Positions 23,578 to 32,701 of a DNA stretch of 37,549 nucleotides are shown here, piece by piece. The notes beneath the pieces are model-generated. The model was not told the origin of the DNA. It worked only from the letters and a program-made list of their open reading frames with translations, and ran no database searches. Every line of letters starts with the position of its first letter. Within the stretch, counting starts at the first letter, position 1. The position numbers and the translations under genes were made by a program. Source of the DNA: Alphaproteobacteria bacterium (lineage in GTDB: Bacteria; Pseudomonadota; Alphaproteobacteria; Rhizobiales; CAJQND01); NCBI GenBank assembly GCA_024227565.1, contig JAAEUE010000130.1, forward strand, positions 1 through 37,549. The letters run 5' to 3'.

Positions 23578-25008
23578 CTAAATGCCCGTGCTCACCAGTT
23601 TTTTGTGCATGTAGCTGTCGATGGCCTCCATGCCGCCTTCATATCCGATGCCGCTGTCCTTCATGCCGCCGAAGGGCGTGTCCGGGCGCATGGGCGTGAC
23701 GGCGTTGATGGCCACGCCGCCCGCTTCCAACTGATCGGCCAAATAGTCCACGGTCTGCGACGATCCGGCGAAGGCATAGGCCGCCAATCCAAAGGGGAGG
23801 CTGTTGGCTTTCGGAATGACCTCATCAAGTTCTGAAAACCGGCTGATCGGCGCGATGGGACCGAAGGGTTCCTCGGTCATCACCATGGCATCATCGGGCA
23901 CATCGGTAAGAACTGTAGGCTCCCAAAAATGACCCTGATTGCCATGGCGTTTTCCGCCGGTGAGAACCTTGGCGCCTCTGGCCCGGGCATCTTCGGTTAT
24001 CTGTTCCATGGCTTCGATGCGGCGGGCATTTGCCATGGGACCGAACGTGGTGTTCGGATCCATACCATCGCCGATCTTCTGGCTGTTTGCTGCCGCCACG
24101 AACGCATTGACGAATGTGTCGTAGTGGCGGTCGTGCACATAAAACCGGCTGGGCGCGATACAGACCTGACCGGCATTGCGGAACTTGAAACCAGTTAGCG
24201 CGGCGCAAGCGGCCGTAATGTCTGCATCTTCACACACAATGGCCGGCGCATGGCCGCCCAGCTCCAAGGTGCAGCGCTTCAGGCCGGGCGCGGCGAGACC
24301 GGCCAGCAACTTGCCCACCGGCACCGAGCCGGTAAAGCTCACCTTGCGCACAGGCTCTGCGGCAAGCAGGTAGGACGACACCTCTGCTGGAACCCCAAAC
24401 ACCAGGTTGACCACGCCGCGTGGCAAGCCAGCATCATGCAGCGCCTGAACGAGTTCGGCTGCCGTGCACGGGGTCTCTTCTGAAGCCTTGAGGATCATGG
24501 AGCAGCCAGCGGCCAATGCCGGCCCCAGTTTTCGCGTCGGTAAAATTGCCGGGAAGTTCCAGGCCGTCAGCCCAACGGCCACACCAAGGGGTTCAGGTTG
24601 AACCGATTGGCGGAAAGCACCGCCGGGAGGGTCGTAGTTCTGCCCGCCAATGTGGGCGACTGCGTCTGCGTTAAAGTCGAAGGTTTCCACCACGCGCTCC
24701 ATCTCGCCTTTGGCCTCGGCGAGTGGTTTGCCCTGTTCGAGGGTCATGATGGCGGCGATGGTATCGCTGCGATCTGCGATCAGTCTTGCGGTTTTGCGCA
24801 AGACGGCTGCCCGCTGTTCACCTGGCGTTTTGCGCCAAACCTGAAACCCGGCCCCGGCGGCCGCAACCGCATCTGCAAGATCCTTCTGGCTGGCGTGAGC
24901 GACAGTTCCAAGAACCCCGCCATTGGCTGGGTTATACACCTCTTCGCTCTTGCCTTCGCCGCCCGCACGCCAGGTGCCGTCAATGAACAGACGTGTGTCT
25001 TTATACAT
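23578..25008 (-). CDS. NAD(P)-dependent aldehyde dehydrogenase (succinate-semialdehyde type)
   Basis: The 476-residue protein is full length. It has the cofactor-binding TAWNFPAILPTRKLGPALAAGC (Asn151), the Glu249 region LELGGHAPAIV and the nucleophile Cys283 in NAGQVCIAPSR. The phrases LEQGKPLAEAKGE and NPANGGVLG are usual in succinate- and glutarate-semialdehyde dehydrogenases. It oxidises an aldehyde to an acid in the cytoplasm. It is the first gene of a five-gene minus-strand operon and has GAGGTGAA before its ATG. The 208-bp gap to the divergent quinone oxidoreductase must hold the operon promoter. The true aldehyde may be the end product of the deiminase/hydrolase steps. Confidence 0.9.
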   Translation of the reverse strand: MYKDTRLFIDGTWRAGGEGKSEEVYNPANGGVLGTVAHASQKDLADAVAAAGAGFQVWRKTPGEQRAAVLRKTARLIADRSDTIAAIMTLEQGKPLAEAKGEMERVVETFDFNADAVAHIGGQNYDPPGGAFRQSVQPEPLGVAVGLTAWNFPAILPTRKLGPALAAGCSMILKASEETPCTAAELVQALHDAGLPRGVVNLVFGVPAEVSSYLLAAEPVRKVSFTGSVPVGKLLAGLAAPGLKRCTLELGGHAPAIVCEDADITAACAALTGFKFRNAGQVCIAPSRFYVHDRHYDTFVNAFVAAANSQKIGDGMDPNTTFGPMANARRIEAMEQITEDARARGAKVLTGGKRHGNQGHFWEPTVLTDVPDDAMVMTEEPFGPIAPISRFSELDEVIPKANSLPFGLAAYAFAGSSQTVDYLADQLEAGGVAINAVTPMRPDTPFGGMKDSGIGYEGGMEAIDSYMHKKLVSTGI

Positions 25009-25216
25009 GCGATTTCACCTCAAATGCACCGCGCAGCCATGGAGTTCGTTCTGATCGATTAGCATAGTTGTGCTGCAGGTAAAGCGGAATCCGAGGTGCA
25101 CTGTCTGCGGTGCTGCGCAAGGCCTTTTCCCATTCACACAATGGCGACGATCTGGCATTCGTGTTGCTACGGGCTATAGTGACCGAGACGCCAAACACCA
25201 ATAGGAGAAGTGGCAG

Positions 25217-26188
25217 ATGAGAGCCATCCAAATGCAACAGCCAGGTGGTCCGGAAGTTATGGAACTGGTTGAGATTGATCTTGCAGCCCCCGGCGACGGA
25301 GAGATCCGCGTCCGTCACACCGCGGTCGGATTGAACTATATCGATACCTATCACAGGTCTGGCCTCTATCCGCTGCCCTTGCCTTCGGGCATTGGCCTTG
25401 AAGCAGCTGGCGTGGTTGAAGACTGCGGAGCCGGTGTGCAAGGCATTTCGGCGGGAGACCGTGTCGCCTATGGAACCGGTCCCATTGGCGCGTACGCAGA
25501 GGCCCGCAATGTGCCGGCCAACCGCGTGGTCAGATTGCCGGACGCAATCAGTGATGAAACCGCAGCTGCAATGATGCTGAAAGGCATGACGGCGCGCTAC
25601 TTGCTGCGCGAAACCTACGAGGTCCAGGCCGGCGATACCATTCTATGGCACGCAGCGGCGGGCGGTGTTGGTTTGATCGCGTGCCAATGGGCCAAGGCCC
25701 TCGGTGCCACCGTGATTGGCACCGTGAGTTCTGACGAGAAGGCCGCTTTGGCCAAGGCCAACGGCTGTGACCATATTATTATGTATACGCATGAGGATGT
25801 GGCCGAGCGCGTGAAGGAGATCACCGGCGGGGCAGGGGTGCCTGTGGTCTATGACGGTGTGGGCGCAGCAACCATGGAGGCTTCCCTCAACTCGCTTCGT
25901 CCGCGCGGCCTGTTGGCCTCTTTCGGAAATGCCTCAGGGCCTGTGAAGGATTTCGATCTGGGCGCCTTGTCAGCCAAGGGCTCGCTCTATGTCACCCGCC
26001 CAACATTGATGACCTACACGGCCAGCGACGAGGACCTTGCGGCCAACACGGCCGATCTGGTGGACATGGTGGGCAGTGGCAAGGTGAAGATCCCCGTCAA
26101 CCAGCAATATGCCCTGGCTGATGTGCAGCAGGCTCATCACGATTTGGAGTCAAGAAGGACCACAGGGTCGACGGTAATCGTGCCTTAG
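25217..26188 (+). CDS. NADPH:quinone oxidoreductase (zinc-free MDR family)
   Basis: The 323-residue protein is a quinone oxidoreductase of the medium-chain reductase family. It has IQMQQPGGPEVMEL at the start, VGLNYIDTYHRSGLYP, IGLEAAGVV, and the nucleotide-binding motif HAAAGGVGLIACQWAK (145-160). Zinc ligands of alcohol dehydrogenases are absent. It reduces quinones one electron at a time with NADPH, or small enones in some members. AGGAG at 25203-25207 precedes the ATG. It is divergent from the aldehyde dehydrogenase operon and convergent with the serine protease gene, only 16 bases away. Confidence 0.92.
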   Translation: MRAIQMQQPGGPEVMELVEIDLAAPGDGEIRVRHTAVGLNYIDTYHRSGLYPLPLPSGIGLEAAGVVEDCGAGVQGISAGDRVAYGTGPIGAYAEARNVPANRVVRLPDAISDETAAAMMLKGMTARYLLRETYEVQAGDTILWHAAAGGVGLIACQWAKALGATVIGTVSSDEKAALAKANGCDHIIMYTHEDVAERVKEITGGAGVPVVYDGVGAATMEASLNSLRPRGLLASFGNASGPVKDFDLGALSAKGSLYVTRPTLMTYTASDEDLAANTADLVDMVGSGKVKIPVNQQYALADVQQAHHDLESRRTTGSTVIVP

Positions 26189-26204
26189 GGCGGCCATGTG
26201 AATG

Positions 26205-27023
26205 CTAGGTGGCCGGGCAGGACGAGGTGTTGACCTTGGTAATTGCCCGCCACTCGGCTGAACACTGGGTGTTGGCGCAGACAAATTGCGCCAGCATCGG
26301 TGCGGTTACCGCGTGCGCAAGGTTCAGGTGGCGACCGGTTCCATCCGACAGCGTGCTCACAACCATGCCGGCAAGACGGCCAGAGCTGGTGAACACAGGT
26401 CCTCCTGATTCGCCTTTGCGGGTTTCCAGTTTCAGCACCATGGCATCTGAATAGCCAAAGCCCTTGTAGGTCACAGGGCGTCCAAAACTCATGGCCGCAA
26501 CCTCACCAAGCCGGGCTGTATCGCCGGTGCGGCGTGGCTTGCCGAGCGAAAAGATCGGATCGCCACGGCGCAGGCAGGGCTGGGCTACGGGTGCGACCGG
26601 TCTGGCGCTGCTGGAGATGCCCCGCAGTTTAACCAGCGCGGAATCAGAGGACTTTTGCACCGCGACCACCCGGCCCACATAGTTCTTGCCGTCAGGGCCA
26701 CGGGCTTCAACCACAAAGCCTGGTTGCACAGCCACATGGGCGGCGGTGAGAACATAGCCTTCCGAATCAATCAAAAAACCTGAGCCAGATGTTACTGATT
26801 CTTCCAATTCATTCAATCGGTTGCGCCGCTTGTTCGTGGCCTTGGAAACCACCAGCGTAACATATGACTGCCGTGTTTGCTGGAGCAAGCCAGAGATTGA
26901 GGAAGACAAGGCCTGACCGCCCGTTGAGGCCGGCGACACTTGAATGACACGTGGTTCTCCACTGGGCGTCATACACCCTGCCAACAACAAGGCTGCGCCT
27001 GATATGATCCCGAGTTTATTCAA
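26205..27023 (-). CDS. trypsin-like serine protease lipoprotein
   Basis: The 272-residue product starts with a lipoprotein signal (MNKLGIISGAALLLAGC, Cys17 as the lipidated residue). It has the trypsin/HtrA triad: His96 in VLTAAHVAV, Asp127 in KSSDSALVKL and Ser206 in KGESGGPV. No PDZ domain is present. It would be anchored in the envelope and cleave periplasmic proteins. The start is TTG at 27023. This gives a complete lipobox, and its TTGA overlaps the TGA of the TPR-sulfotransferase gene; GGAAG lies just upstream. The next Met (residue 18) would remove the whole signal. Coupling to the sulfotransferase gene hints at a shared process. Confidence 0.9.
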   Translation of the reverse strand: MNKLGIISGAALLLAGCMTPSGEPRVIQVSPASTGGQALSSSISGLLQQTRQSYVTLVVSKATNKRRNRLNELEESVTSGSGFLIDSEGYVLTAAHVAVQPGFVVEARGPDGKNYVGRVVAVQKSSDSALVKLRGISSSARPVAPVAQPCLRRGDPIFSLGKPRRTGDTARLGEVAAMSFGRPVTYKGFGYSDAMVLKLETRKGESGGPVFTSSGRLAGMVVSTLSDGTGRHLNLAHAVTAPMLAQFVCANTQCSAEWRAITKVNTSSCPAT

Positions 27024-28849
27024 TTTTCTTCCAGCGCCTTAATCAAGGGTTGCAACTGTTTTTCGTATTTGCGCCATTTTTCAACAGAGCCAGTATAGAT
27101 CGGTTGTCGAGCCTGCCACATGCTCGCGGTAACAATGTTGTTCTCAACCTGCTCAGGGTTGAGGCAGCGTGGGTCCCATTCCAGTCCGACATAGTCAAGC
27201 ATTGCCCGCGCCGTTTTCTCTGGTTCACTCACCAGTTCCTCATAGTGAACAGTGTGGACGGGAATTGGGCAAACGTCCATCCAATGATGCATTGTTTTTT
27301 CGTGTTGCCGATAAGCGACACCAAGCCCCTCTAGGCTGTAGGTGAAATTCCATCCCTCTGTAAAATGCTGCTCATAGCAGGACAAGCAATTGTCGATTGG
27401 ATTGCGCTTGCACCAAATGACTTTTGCGTTTGGCAACACGAGAGAGATGAGGCCAACCATCGTGAAGTTCCCGGGCATTTTGTCCGCAGCGAAGCGCTCT
27501 TTGCTTTCCGGGGGGAGAATTTCCTGATGTAGCAACCGTCCTTGCGTCACCGCCCAGTCTTTTGAGATATCAACTATTGATTTTGGATAACCTTCGATGT
27601 CATCAGCAAGATTGGATACGCTGTAGCATTCGCCTCTGCCAACTACATCGGGGTGAGCTGCCAAAACTCTTTCGGTTAGTGTTGTTCCAGACCTTGGCAT
27701 GCCGACAATGAAAATTGGTCCAGGTTTTTCATAGCCCAAAGATTTTCTTCGTTCGAAGAACTCTAGATCAAAAATGTCGCGCGTCTCCTGAGACCTGCCC
27801 ATAATATCTTTGATATCTATCGGATTGTCTTCTAGACGGAAATCGCAAGCCTTCTTCAGTGCATCAAACGATTTTTCGTGTTCTTTTCGATCTTTGTATC
27901 CGTTGAACAACGCGAACCAATAGCCCACTAGTGTATCCTTTTGCACACTCGGACCCTGGACAAGTTTTTCAAGTTGGCGAATGTCCTGGTCTGTCAATCG
28001 GTGGATGGAGCCCAGTTGTTCATATGGACCTGATGCTTGTCGGTTGGATTGAATAGCTGTCCGCATGTCTCTTTCGGCTTCGTCGAACATGCCCAATGTT
28101 GAGAGGAGTTGACCACGGCGAGCAAGCGCCAGGGCGGGCAGGCTTGAACTCATCATTAGTTTGTGAGTGATGGCTATCGCATCTTTTGCACGCCCCTCGG
28201 CAATAAGAGCCTGGGTGAAATTTAGGAGATCTTCTGAGGGTAAAGGCGATAGTGTTTCGGCTGCATAATAGCGCTTAATGGCCTTGGGAAATCTGTTTCG
28301 GTCATAATAAAACCGTGCCAAATCCACAATCGCATCAAAATGCTTCGGTTGTAAGCTAACGATCTTGAGGTATGTTTTTTCTGCTCCCTTCCAGTCTTTT
28401 GCTTGGACGAGGGTCGAAGCATTCAAGTGCAAAATCTCTATATCGTTCGGGGCATGTTCCAATGCCGATTTGAGATGAGTGTTTGCCATTTCCCATTGTT
28501 TAGACTCAATACAAAGACGAGCTAATCCGAAATACGCATCGGCATCTTTTGGATTTAGTTGAATAACTCTTTGATAGTGCTCCCTTGCAGGCTCGGCAGA
28601 TCCGGACAGATTATAGGCTTCCGCAAGATTTAGGTGACTGGTGGGATCGTTCGGGCGAAAGTCTAGCGCCAACTTCATAAGCCCAATCGCCTCTGCGAAG
28701 TGGCCCGCCTGAACCTCAAGAAATCCTACTTCTTCGAGAAGGTCTGGATTGTTGCTTTCAGTTTCCAACACTTTCTTATAGGCAATTAGAGCGGCGTTCA
28801 CATCGCCCCCATCGGCAAACGCTCGTGCTTGATCGAGTATGGTTGTCAT
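27020..28849 (-). CDS. TPR-repeat sulfotransferase
   Basis: The 609-residue protein has tetratricopeptide repeats through about residue 290 (ALIAYKKVLETESNNPDLLEE, EPAREHYQRVIQLNPKDADA, GAEKTYLKIVSLQPKHFDA). A sulfotransferase domain follows with the PAPS loop PIFIVGMPRSGTTLTERVL (from residue 378) and the 3'-phosphate site KVIWCKRNPIDNCLS (from about 476). It shares this design with 13279-14961 but the sequence is clearly different. The acceptor is unknown. The gene has distinctly lower G+C (26 and 29 of 60 bases in two lines counted) than its neighbours (40 of 60 in a line of the aldehyde dehydrogenase), a sign of recent transfer. Its end overlaps the lipoprotein protease gene by four bases. 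Confidence 0.92.
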   Translation of the reverse strand: MTTILDQARAFADGGDVNAALIAYKKVLETESNNPDLLEEVGFLEVQAGHFAEAIGLMKLALDFRPNDPTSHLNLAEAYNLSGSAEPAREHYQRVIQLNPKDADAYFGLARLCIESKQWEMANTHLKSALEHAPNDIEILHLNASTLVQAKDWKGAEKTYLKIVSLQPKHFDAIVDLARFYYDRNRFPKAIKRYYAAETLSPLPSEDLLNFTQALIAEGRAKDAIAITHKLMMSSSLPALALARRGQLLSTLGMFDEAERDMRTAIQSNRQASGPYEQLGSIHRLTDQDIRQLEKLVQGPSVQKDTLVGYWFALFNGYKDRKEHEKSFDALKKACDFRLEDNPIDIKDIMGRSQETRDIFDLEFFERRKSLGYEKPGPIFIVGMPRSGTTLTERVLAAHPDVVGRGECYSVSNLADDIEGYPKSIVDISKDWAVTQGRLLHQEILPPESKERFAADKMPGNFTMVGLISLVLPNAKVIWCKRNPIDNCLSCYEQHFTEGWNFTYSLEGLGVAYRQHEKTMHHWMDVCPIPVHTVHYEELVSEPEKTARAMLDYVGLEWDPRCLNPEQVENNIVTASMWQARQPIYTGSVEKWRKYEKQLQPLIKALEEN

Positions 28850-28958
28850 TTCAATTGTCTTCTGAATGATCTGCTTCGGGTGGAAAAGTGGAGAAAACTG
28901 CTATTGCCGTCCATTAAGACATACAAACTTGAATGAGATGTGCATCTGCCATTCTAAC

Positions 28959-28991
28959 AAAAAAAAGCCGACCCGCAAATGCGGGCCGGCT
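28959..28991 (-). terminator. intrinsic terminator of the porin gene
   Basis: On the minus strand AGCCGGCCCGC-ATTT-GCGGGTCGGCT forms an 11-pair stem with one mismatch, followed by TTTTTTTT (28966 down to 28959). It lies 28 bases after the porin stop. It separates the porin from the sulfotransferase gene downstream, which must therefore have its own promoter in 28850-28958. Confidence 0.9.
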
Positions 28992-29018
28992 CCAATCTTT
29001 ATACCAATCAGCTGGTTC

Positions 29019-30503
29019 TTAGAAGAAGAACCATGCGCCGAATTGGCCACGAATTGCATCTTCGTTACGGCTACGACCTGCACCCAGTGCGGTAGCAAAG
29101 GTGTTCCGTTTGAAGCCATAGATGACTTCCCAACCGAGACGCATCTGACGGACCGGGCGCCACAAGATGTTGGCGTGGATCGTGTTGGTGCTTGAATAGC
29201 CAGCACAGGTCTGACAGCCGGTGTTAACATGACCGTACTGTATGTTGAACTGAGTGGTGTCAGTTACATTAAACGACAGACCAGCATATGCACCAAACAC
29301 ACTGTTGGTACGGATACTACCGGCAGCGGTGTTGACTGGAACCACAGAGAAGCCAGGTGTACCATCACCGAGAGCGTTGGCAATGCCATCACCATACTGA
29401 ATGTGACCAGTGAAGGTCGCAACGTCAGCAAGGTTAATGTTCACACCACCTTGCACTTCCCAACCCACAGCGTCGTCGCTGAAGTTGTTGGCGGTGTTGC
29501 TGCCATCTACGTCAGCATGCTCAACCTCGGCACCCACGAACAACTGATGGCCACCAGGGGCATCATACAGCAAAGCGGCTGCAAAGTTCGGGAAATCCGG
29601 AGAGTTCCGAGCATTACCTGTCGCAGTACCGGTAGCGCCACCAAGGTTCCGGTCGCGGTCTTGCAGTGGCTCAACAATACCAAAGCGGAACGATACTGGA
29701 CCGCTTGTGTAAGTGAAGCGAACCTGAGCAGCACGAGTGGAAGAACAACCACCAGACGAACCACCGAAGTCAACAGTACCAACCGATGTGAACACATCGC
29801 AGCTGATCCGCCAGAAGCGGCCAACACCGAGAGTCCAGTTCGGAGTCATGTCCCACTCACCCCATGCATGACGCAAGCGAGGTGCCGGGTCATCAGAAGG
29901 AGCAGCACCGACGGTCGCCAAGATACTACCCGCTGTGCTGGACACGATTGCGTTACCACCAGCACGGCGGCCACGAAGGTCCATTTCGATCAGGGTACGG
30001 ATTTGGCCGATAGCCGTGTCCGTACGAGACCGAATGCGGAAACGTGATTGTGTCGCGTGCAAGGAAACACCAGATACGTTCTGCCGTGCACCGTTGATGC
30101 CGCTAGCGGCGCCAAAAGTATCGCCGATCGCGTCTTGGTCGAAGTCGTAGATCACGTCGCCTTTGACATAACCGGAAACGGTCACTTCAGTGACAGGAGC
30201 CGGTACGTCAGCAGTCGGAGTGATTGCGATGGTGAAGCCGCCGTCCTGAGGAATAATACCCTCAGCTTTACGATCGGTGTTCCAGTCGCTCAAAGAACCT
30301 TGGCCACGCTTGAACGTGATCAGGCTTGCGCCATCAGGAAGGGCAGATGGGGCCGGAGTAGATTCGAGCTGATTAACACGGCTCTGCAGGGCCTCAAGTT
30401 GCGCCTTCAGCGCAGTAAGGTCGTCAGCTTGCGCGCCAGTAGATGCAACGCCAAGCGCAACACCACTGAGCAGAGCACGCCGAAGCCACTTGCTATTAGT
30501 CAT
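29019..30503 (-). CDS. outer-membrane porin, DcaP-like
   Basis: The 494-residue product has a signal peptide (RRALLSGVALGVASTGAQA) and a short coiled-coil with heptads (LTALKAQLEALQSRVNQLES), as in DcaP-like trimeric porins. Many alternating beta strands follow (EVTVSGYVKGDVIYDFDQ, RFRIRSRTDTAIGQIRTLIE, NTIHANILWRPVRQMRLGWEVIYGF), ending in Phe, the usual outer-membrane barrel end. Four Cys residues (RISCDVF, GGCSS, GCQTCAG) may form disulfides in loops. It would let small, often anionic, solutes diffuse in. The ATG at 30503 with GGGAGA upstream is preferred to an open extension from 30560. A strong terminator follows. Confidence 0.9.
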   Translation of the reverse strand: MTNSKWLRRALLSGVALGVASTGAQADDLTALKAQLEALQSRVNQLESTPAPSALPDGASLITFKRGQGSLSDWNTDRKAEGIIPQDGGFTIAITPTADVPAPVTEVTVSGYVKGDVIYDFDQDAIGDTFGAASGINGARQNVSGVSLHATQSRFRIRSRTDTAIGQIRTLIEMDLRGRRAGGNAIVSSTAGSILATVGAAPSDDPAPRLRHAWGEWDMTPNWTLGVGRFWRISCDVFTSVGTVDFGGSSGGCSSTRAAQVRFTYTSGPVSFRFGIVEPLQDRDRNLGGATGTATGNARNSPDFPNFAAALLYDAPGGHQLFVGAEVEHADVDGSNTANNFSDDAVGWEVQGGVNINLADVATFTGHIQYGDGIANALGDGTPGFSVVPVNTAAGSIRTNSVFGAYAGLSFNVTDTTQFNIQYGHVNTGCQTCAGYSSTNTIHANILWRPVRQMRLGWEVIYGFKRNTFATALGAGRSRNEDAIRGQFGAWFFF

Positions 30504-31119
30504 TATGGTTTCTCCCACAATCTCAGAGTTTTTAAGTCCTGTCCCCCGCCCCACGAGCAACCGGTTACGGATGGACTGGAAATGTACGAGTCATTTCGTA
30601 CAAGGCATTTCTCCCAATTCAGGCTTGTAAAATCAATAACAGAGAAGCCGATCCGGTGACTATTTCGTCAGCTGTGTCCCAAAAGACACAATTTTGGGGC
30701 TCCTCAGCGTATTTCCTAGAGATTATGGGCAAAACATGCCTGGAAAATCGGGGCAAACCGCGAAATCCACACCCAGGTACGCAGACCTTACCTAGCGGCA
30801 AATGAGGGCAGGATCACGATTTCAGCTGCTTGATTCGGAAATTTTGGCTGCACTGGGAATCGATTCTGAGCGCCAAATCGTTAACTTTTGACCAGCAGCT
30901 TTTGACCAGCGGGCTGACCGAGATGGCAGCGGATCGAATCTGGAGACAAGAGCAGCCGGCAGGCTCATAACGCGGATCAATCTGACAGTTGTTCGGGCAT
31001 GGGAGCAGGATCTTTGCATCTGATTGCCGATCGGTGCTCGCCGCCGGCGAAAATCTGGAGCATATTCTACGGCTTGTGATCGGACTTCGCTTTAGAGGCA
31101 ACGACTGCGCGGGCTGTGC
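30504..31119. other. 616-bp divergent intergenic region between porin and OmpA-like gene
   Basis: I see no gene with support. The stretch must contain the porin promoter and leader (minus) and the promoter of the OmpA-like gene (plus). The only repeat noted is a two-copy tandem CTTTTGACCAGC (30885-30896 and 30899-30910). The size of the gap is unusual for this compact window, so an untranslated leader or small RNA is possible but not shown. Confidence 0.4.
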
Positions 31120-32691
31120 ATGTGGAAACTGGATAAATTGATCTTCCTGTTTGGGTTTCCGATCTTGGCGTCGGTCCTGATCTGGTTTGCCTATGTTGAA
31201 CGCGGTCATTGGCCCGCTCTATTGCGCACTGAGGTGATGCACACGATGACCGCCAGCCAGGCGGAGGCAAGCTGGGCATGGGTGCAAGTTCAAGGACGGA
31301 CAGTCATATTGAGCGGGGAAGCGCCGGATGCAGGCGCTCTTCACGCGGCGCGCCGGGCAATTCTGGCGACGCCCGGTGTGAGCGGCCTTGTGGCCAACAC
31401 AAGGATCAGGGTCTGGGGAGGACTTACCCCGCCTACGGTCAAAAACTTAGCCACACGGGCGATGCGCCCTGAACTTCAAGGCACGTGGCCCTATCAGGCG
31501 GCTGAAGGATTATCCATTGAACTGGCGGGCCATCTCTATGTTTTAGGCGAGACTGACGCGTTGCGTGTCGCGGGCGAAGACTGGAAGTTGCTTCCCACAA
31601 ACGAACTGAGCGAGGGCAGTTATGATGTGGAAGTTACGGCCTGGCAGGCTGAGCTGAGTGCGAGCGACAACAGCACCAAGGAACTCACAATTGATCTCAC
31701 ACCGCCGCCGGCGCCCAAGGTAGACCCATATTTTGGCCGTTCGCGCACGCCGCAGCTATCTGGTCGCTGGCCGATAGAGCAGGCTGCCAGGCTTGGGGTT
31801 GCAGTCTCCGGACGGACTTACGAACTGGGAAGCGACCCTGAACTCAAATCAAACGAGGCCGGGGGTTGGGTCCTGAATCTTTCTTCGCCTTTGAAGGCGG
31901 GGCAGAACGACGTCGTTGCCACGGCGTACGATCACGTTGGCAATGGCCAAACAGACTTGAGCAGTAATGAGGCGGTCGTCGACCTCGACCCTCCGGCCAC
32001 TCCAACTGTGCAGCGGTTTCAAAGTGCTCGGGCGTTCACACTAAGGGGAACTTGGGCTCAAGGGGATGCGGTTAGCCTCGTGGTGGCCGTCGCCGGACAA
32101 AAATATGTTCTGGGGCAGGGGGCCTCACTCTCCATAGATGGAGACGGTCACTGGAAACTGTCTCCGACAAATCTGCCGGGCGAGGGAACCTATGACGTTG
32201 TTGTTCGCACAAAGGATCGCGCCGGCAACGTTTCGCAGGATCAGACGAGCAACGAGCTGATCATAAAATTTGTCCCCGAACGAGATAAGTCAGAGGCCTT
32301 TGAAGAAACCCCCCGCCCAATAAGTGCCTTTAAGTGCCAGCAGGGGTTCAAACGCATTCTCGGGAACAAGCCGGTGCGGTTTATCGCCAGGACGGCGAAA
32401 CTGGAACGCACGAGCATTCATGTGCTTGATGATCTGGCTGGCTTGGCCGCTCGGTGCCCCGAGGCCCGCATAGAGATTGCTGCCCATACTGATGCGGAGG
32501 GCGACTTTTCGCAAAACCGCAGACTGAGCCGTCTTCGTGCCTTCGCTGTTGCAGCTCATTTTGCCCGGCGCGGAATTGACAGGTTTCGACTGTCAAGCGT
32601 TGGTTACGGCGAGGTGCGCCCAATTGCCAGCAACAACACCGCAGAGGGGCGTGCGAAAAATCAGAGGCTGGAGCTTTACGTCAAACGTTAA
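31120..32691 (+). CDS. membrane-anchored protein with BON-like region, three Ig-like repeats and OmpA domain
   Basis: The 523-residue protein starts with one membrane segment (LIFLFGFPILASVLIWFAYV). Residues 45-99 look like a BON-type module (VQVQGRTVILSGEAPDAGAL, TPGVSGLVANTRI). Three tandem repeats of about 85 residues follow (116-198, 209-294, 305-386). Each has a W in a GxW start, a Y(V/E)LG strand, a W(K/V)L strand, a YDV/NDV strand and a SNE or TKE end, resembling bacterial Ig-like domains. The last 120 residues are an OmpA domain (IEIAAHTDAEGDFSQNR, LSSVGYGEVRPIASN) that binds peptidoglycan. I infer an envelope protein bridging inner membrane and cell wall. I know no family with this exact order. 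Confidence 0.85.
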   Translation: MWKLDKLIFLFGFPILASVLIWFAYVERGHWPALLRTEVMHTMTASQAEASWAWVQVQGRTVILSGEAPDAGALHAARRAILATPGVSGLVANTRIRVWGGLTPPTVKNLATRAMRPELQGTWPYQAAEGLSIELAGHLYVLGETDALRVAGEDWKLLPTNELSEGSYDVEVTAWQAELSASDNSTKELTIDLTPPPAPKVDPYFGRSRTPQLSGRWPIEQAARLGVAVSGRTYELGSDPELKSNEAGGWVLNLSSPLKAGQNDVVATAYDHVGNGQTDLSSNEAVVDLDPPATPTVQRFQSARAFTLRGTWAQGDAVSLVVAVAGQKYVLGQGASLSIDGDGHWKLSPTNLPGEGTYDVVVRTKDRAGNVSQDQTSNELIIKFVPERDKSEAFEETPRPISAFKCQQGFKRILGNKPVRFIARTAKLERTSIHVLDDLAGLAARCPEARIEIAAHTDAEGDFSQNRRLSRLRAFAVAAHFARRGIDRFRLSSVGYGEVRPIASNNTAEGRAKNQRLELYVKR

Positions 32692-32701
32692 AGGGGGCAG
32701 C

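Noticed and set aside
29229..30047. A 272-codon plus-strand frame inside the porin gene
   Set aside because: It is antisense to a clear porin with signal peptide, ribosome site and terminator.
30885..30910. Tandem CTTTTGACCAGC repeat as a regulatory site
   Set aside because: Two copies of a 12-mer alone, without symmetry or promoter context, are too little to call a binding site; I only mention it in the gap description.
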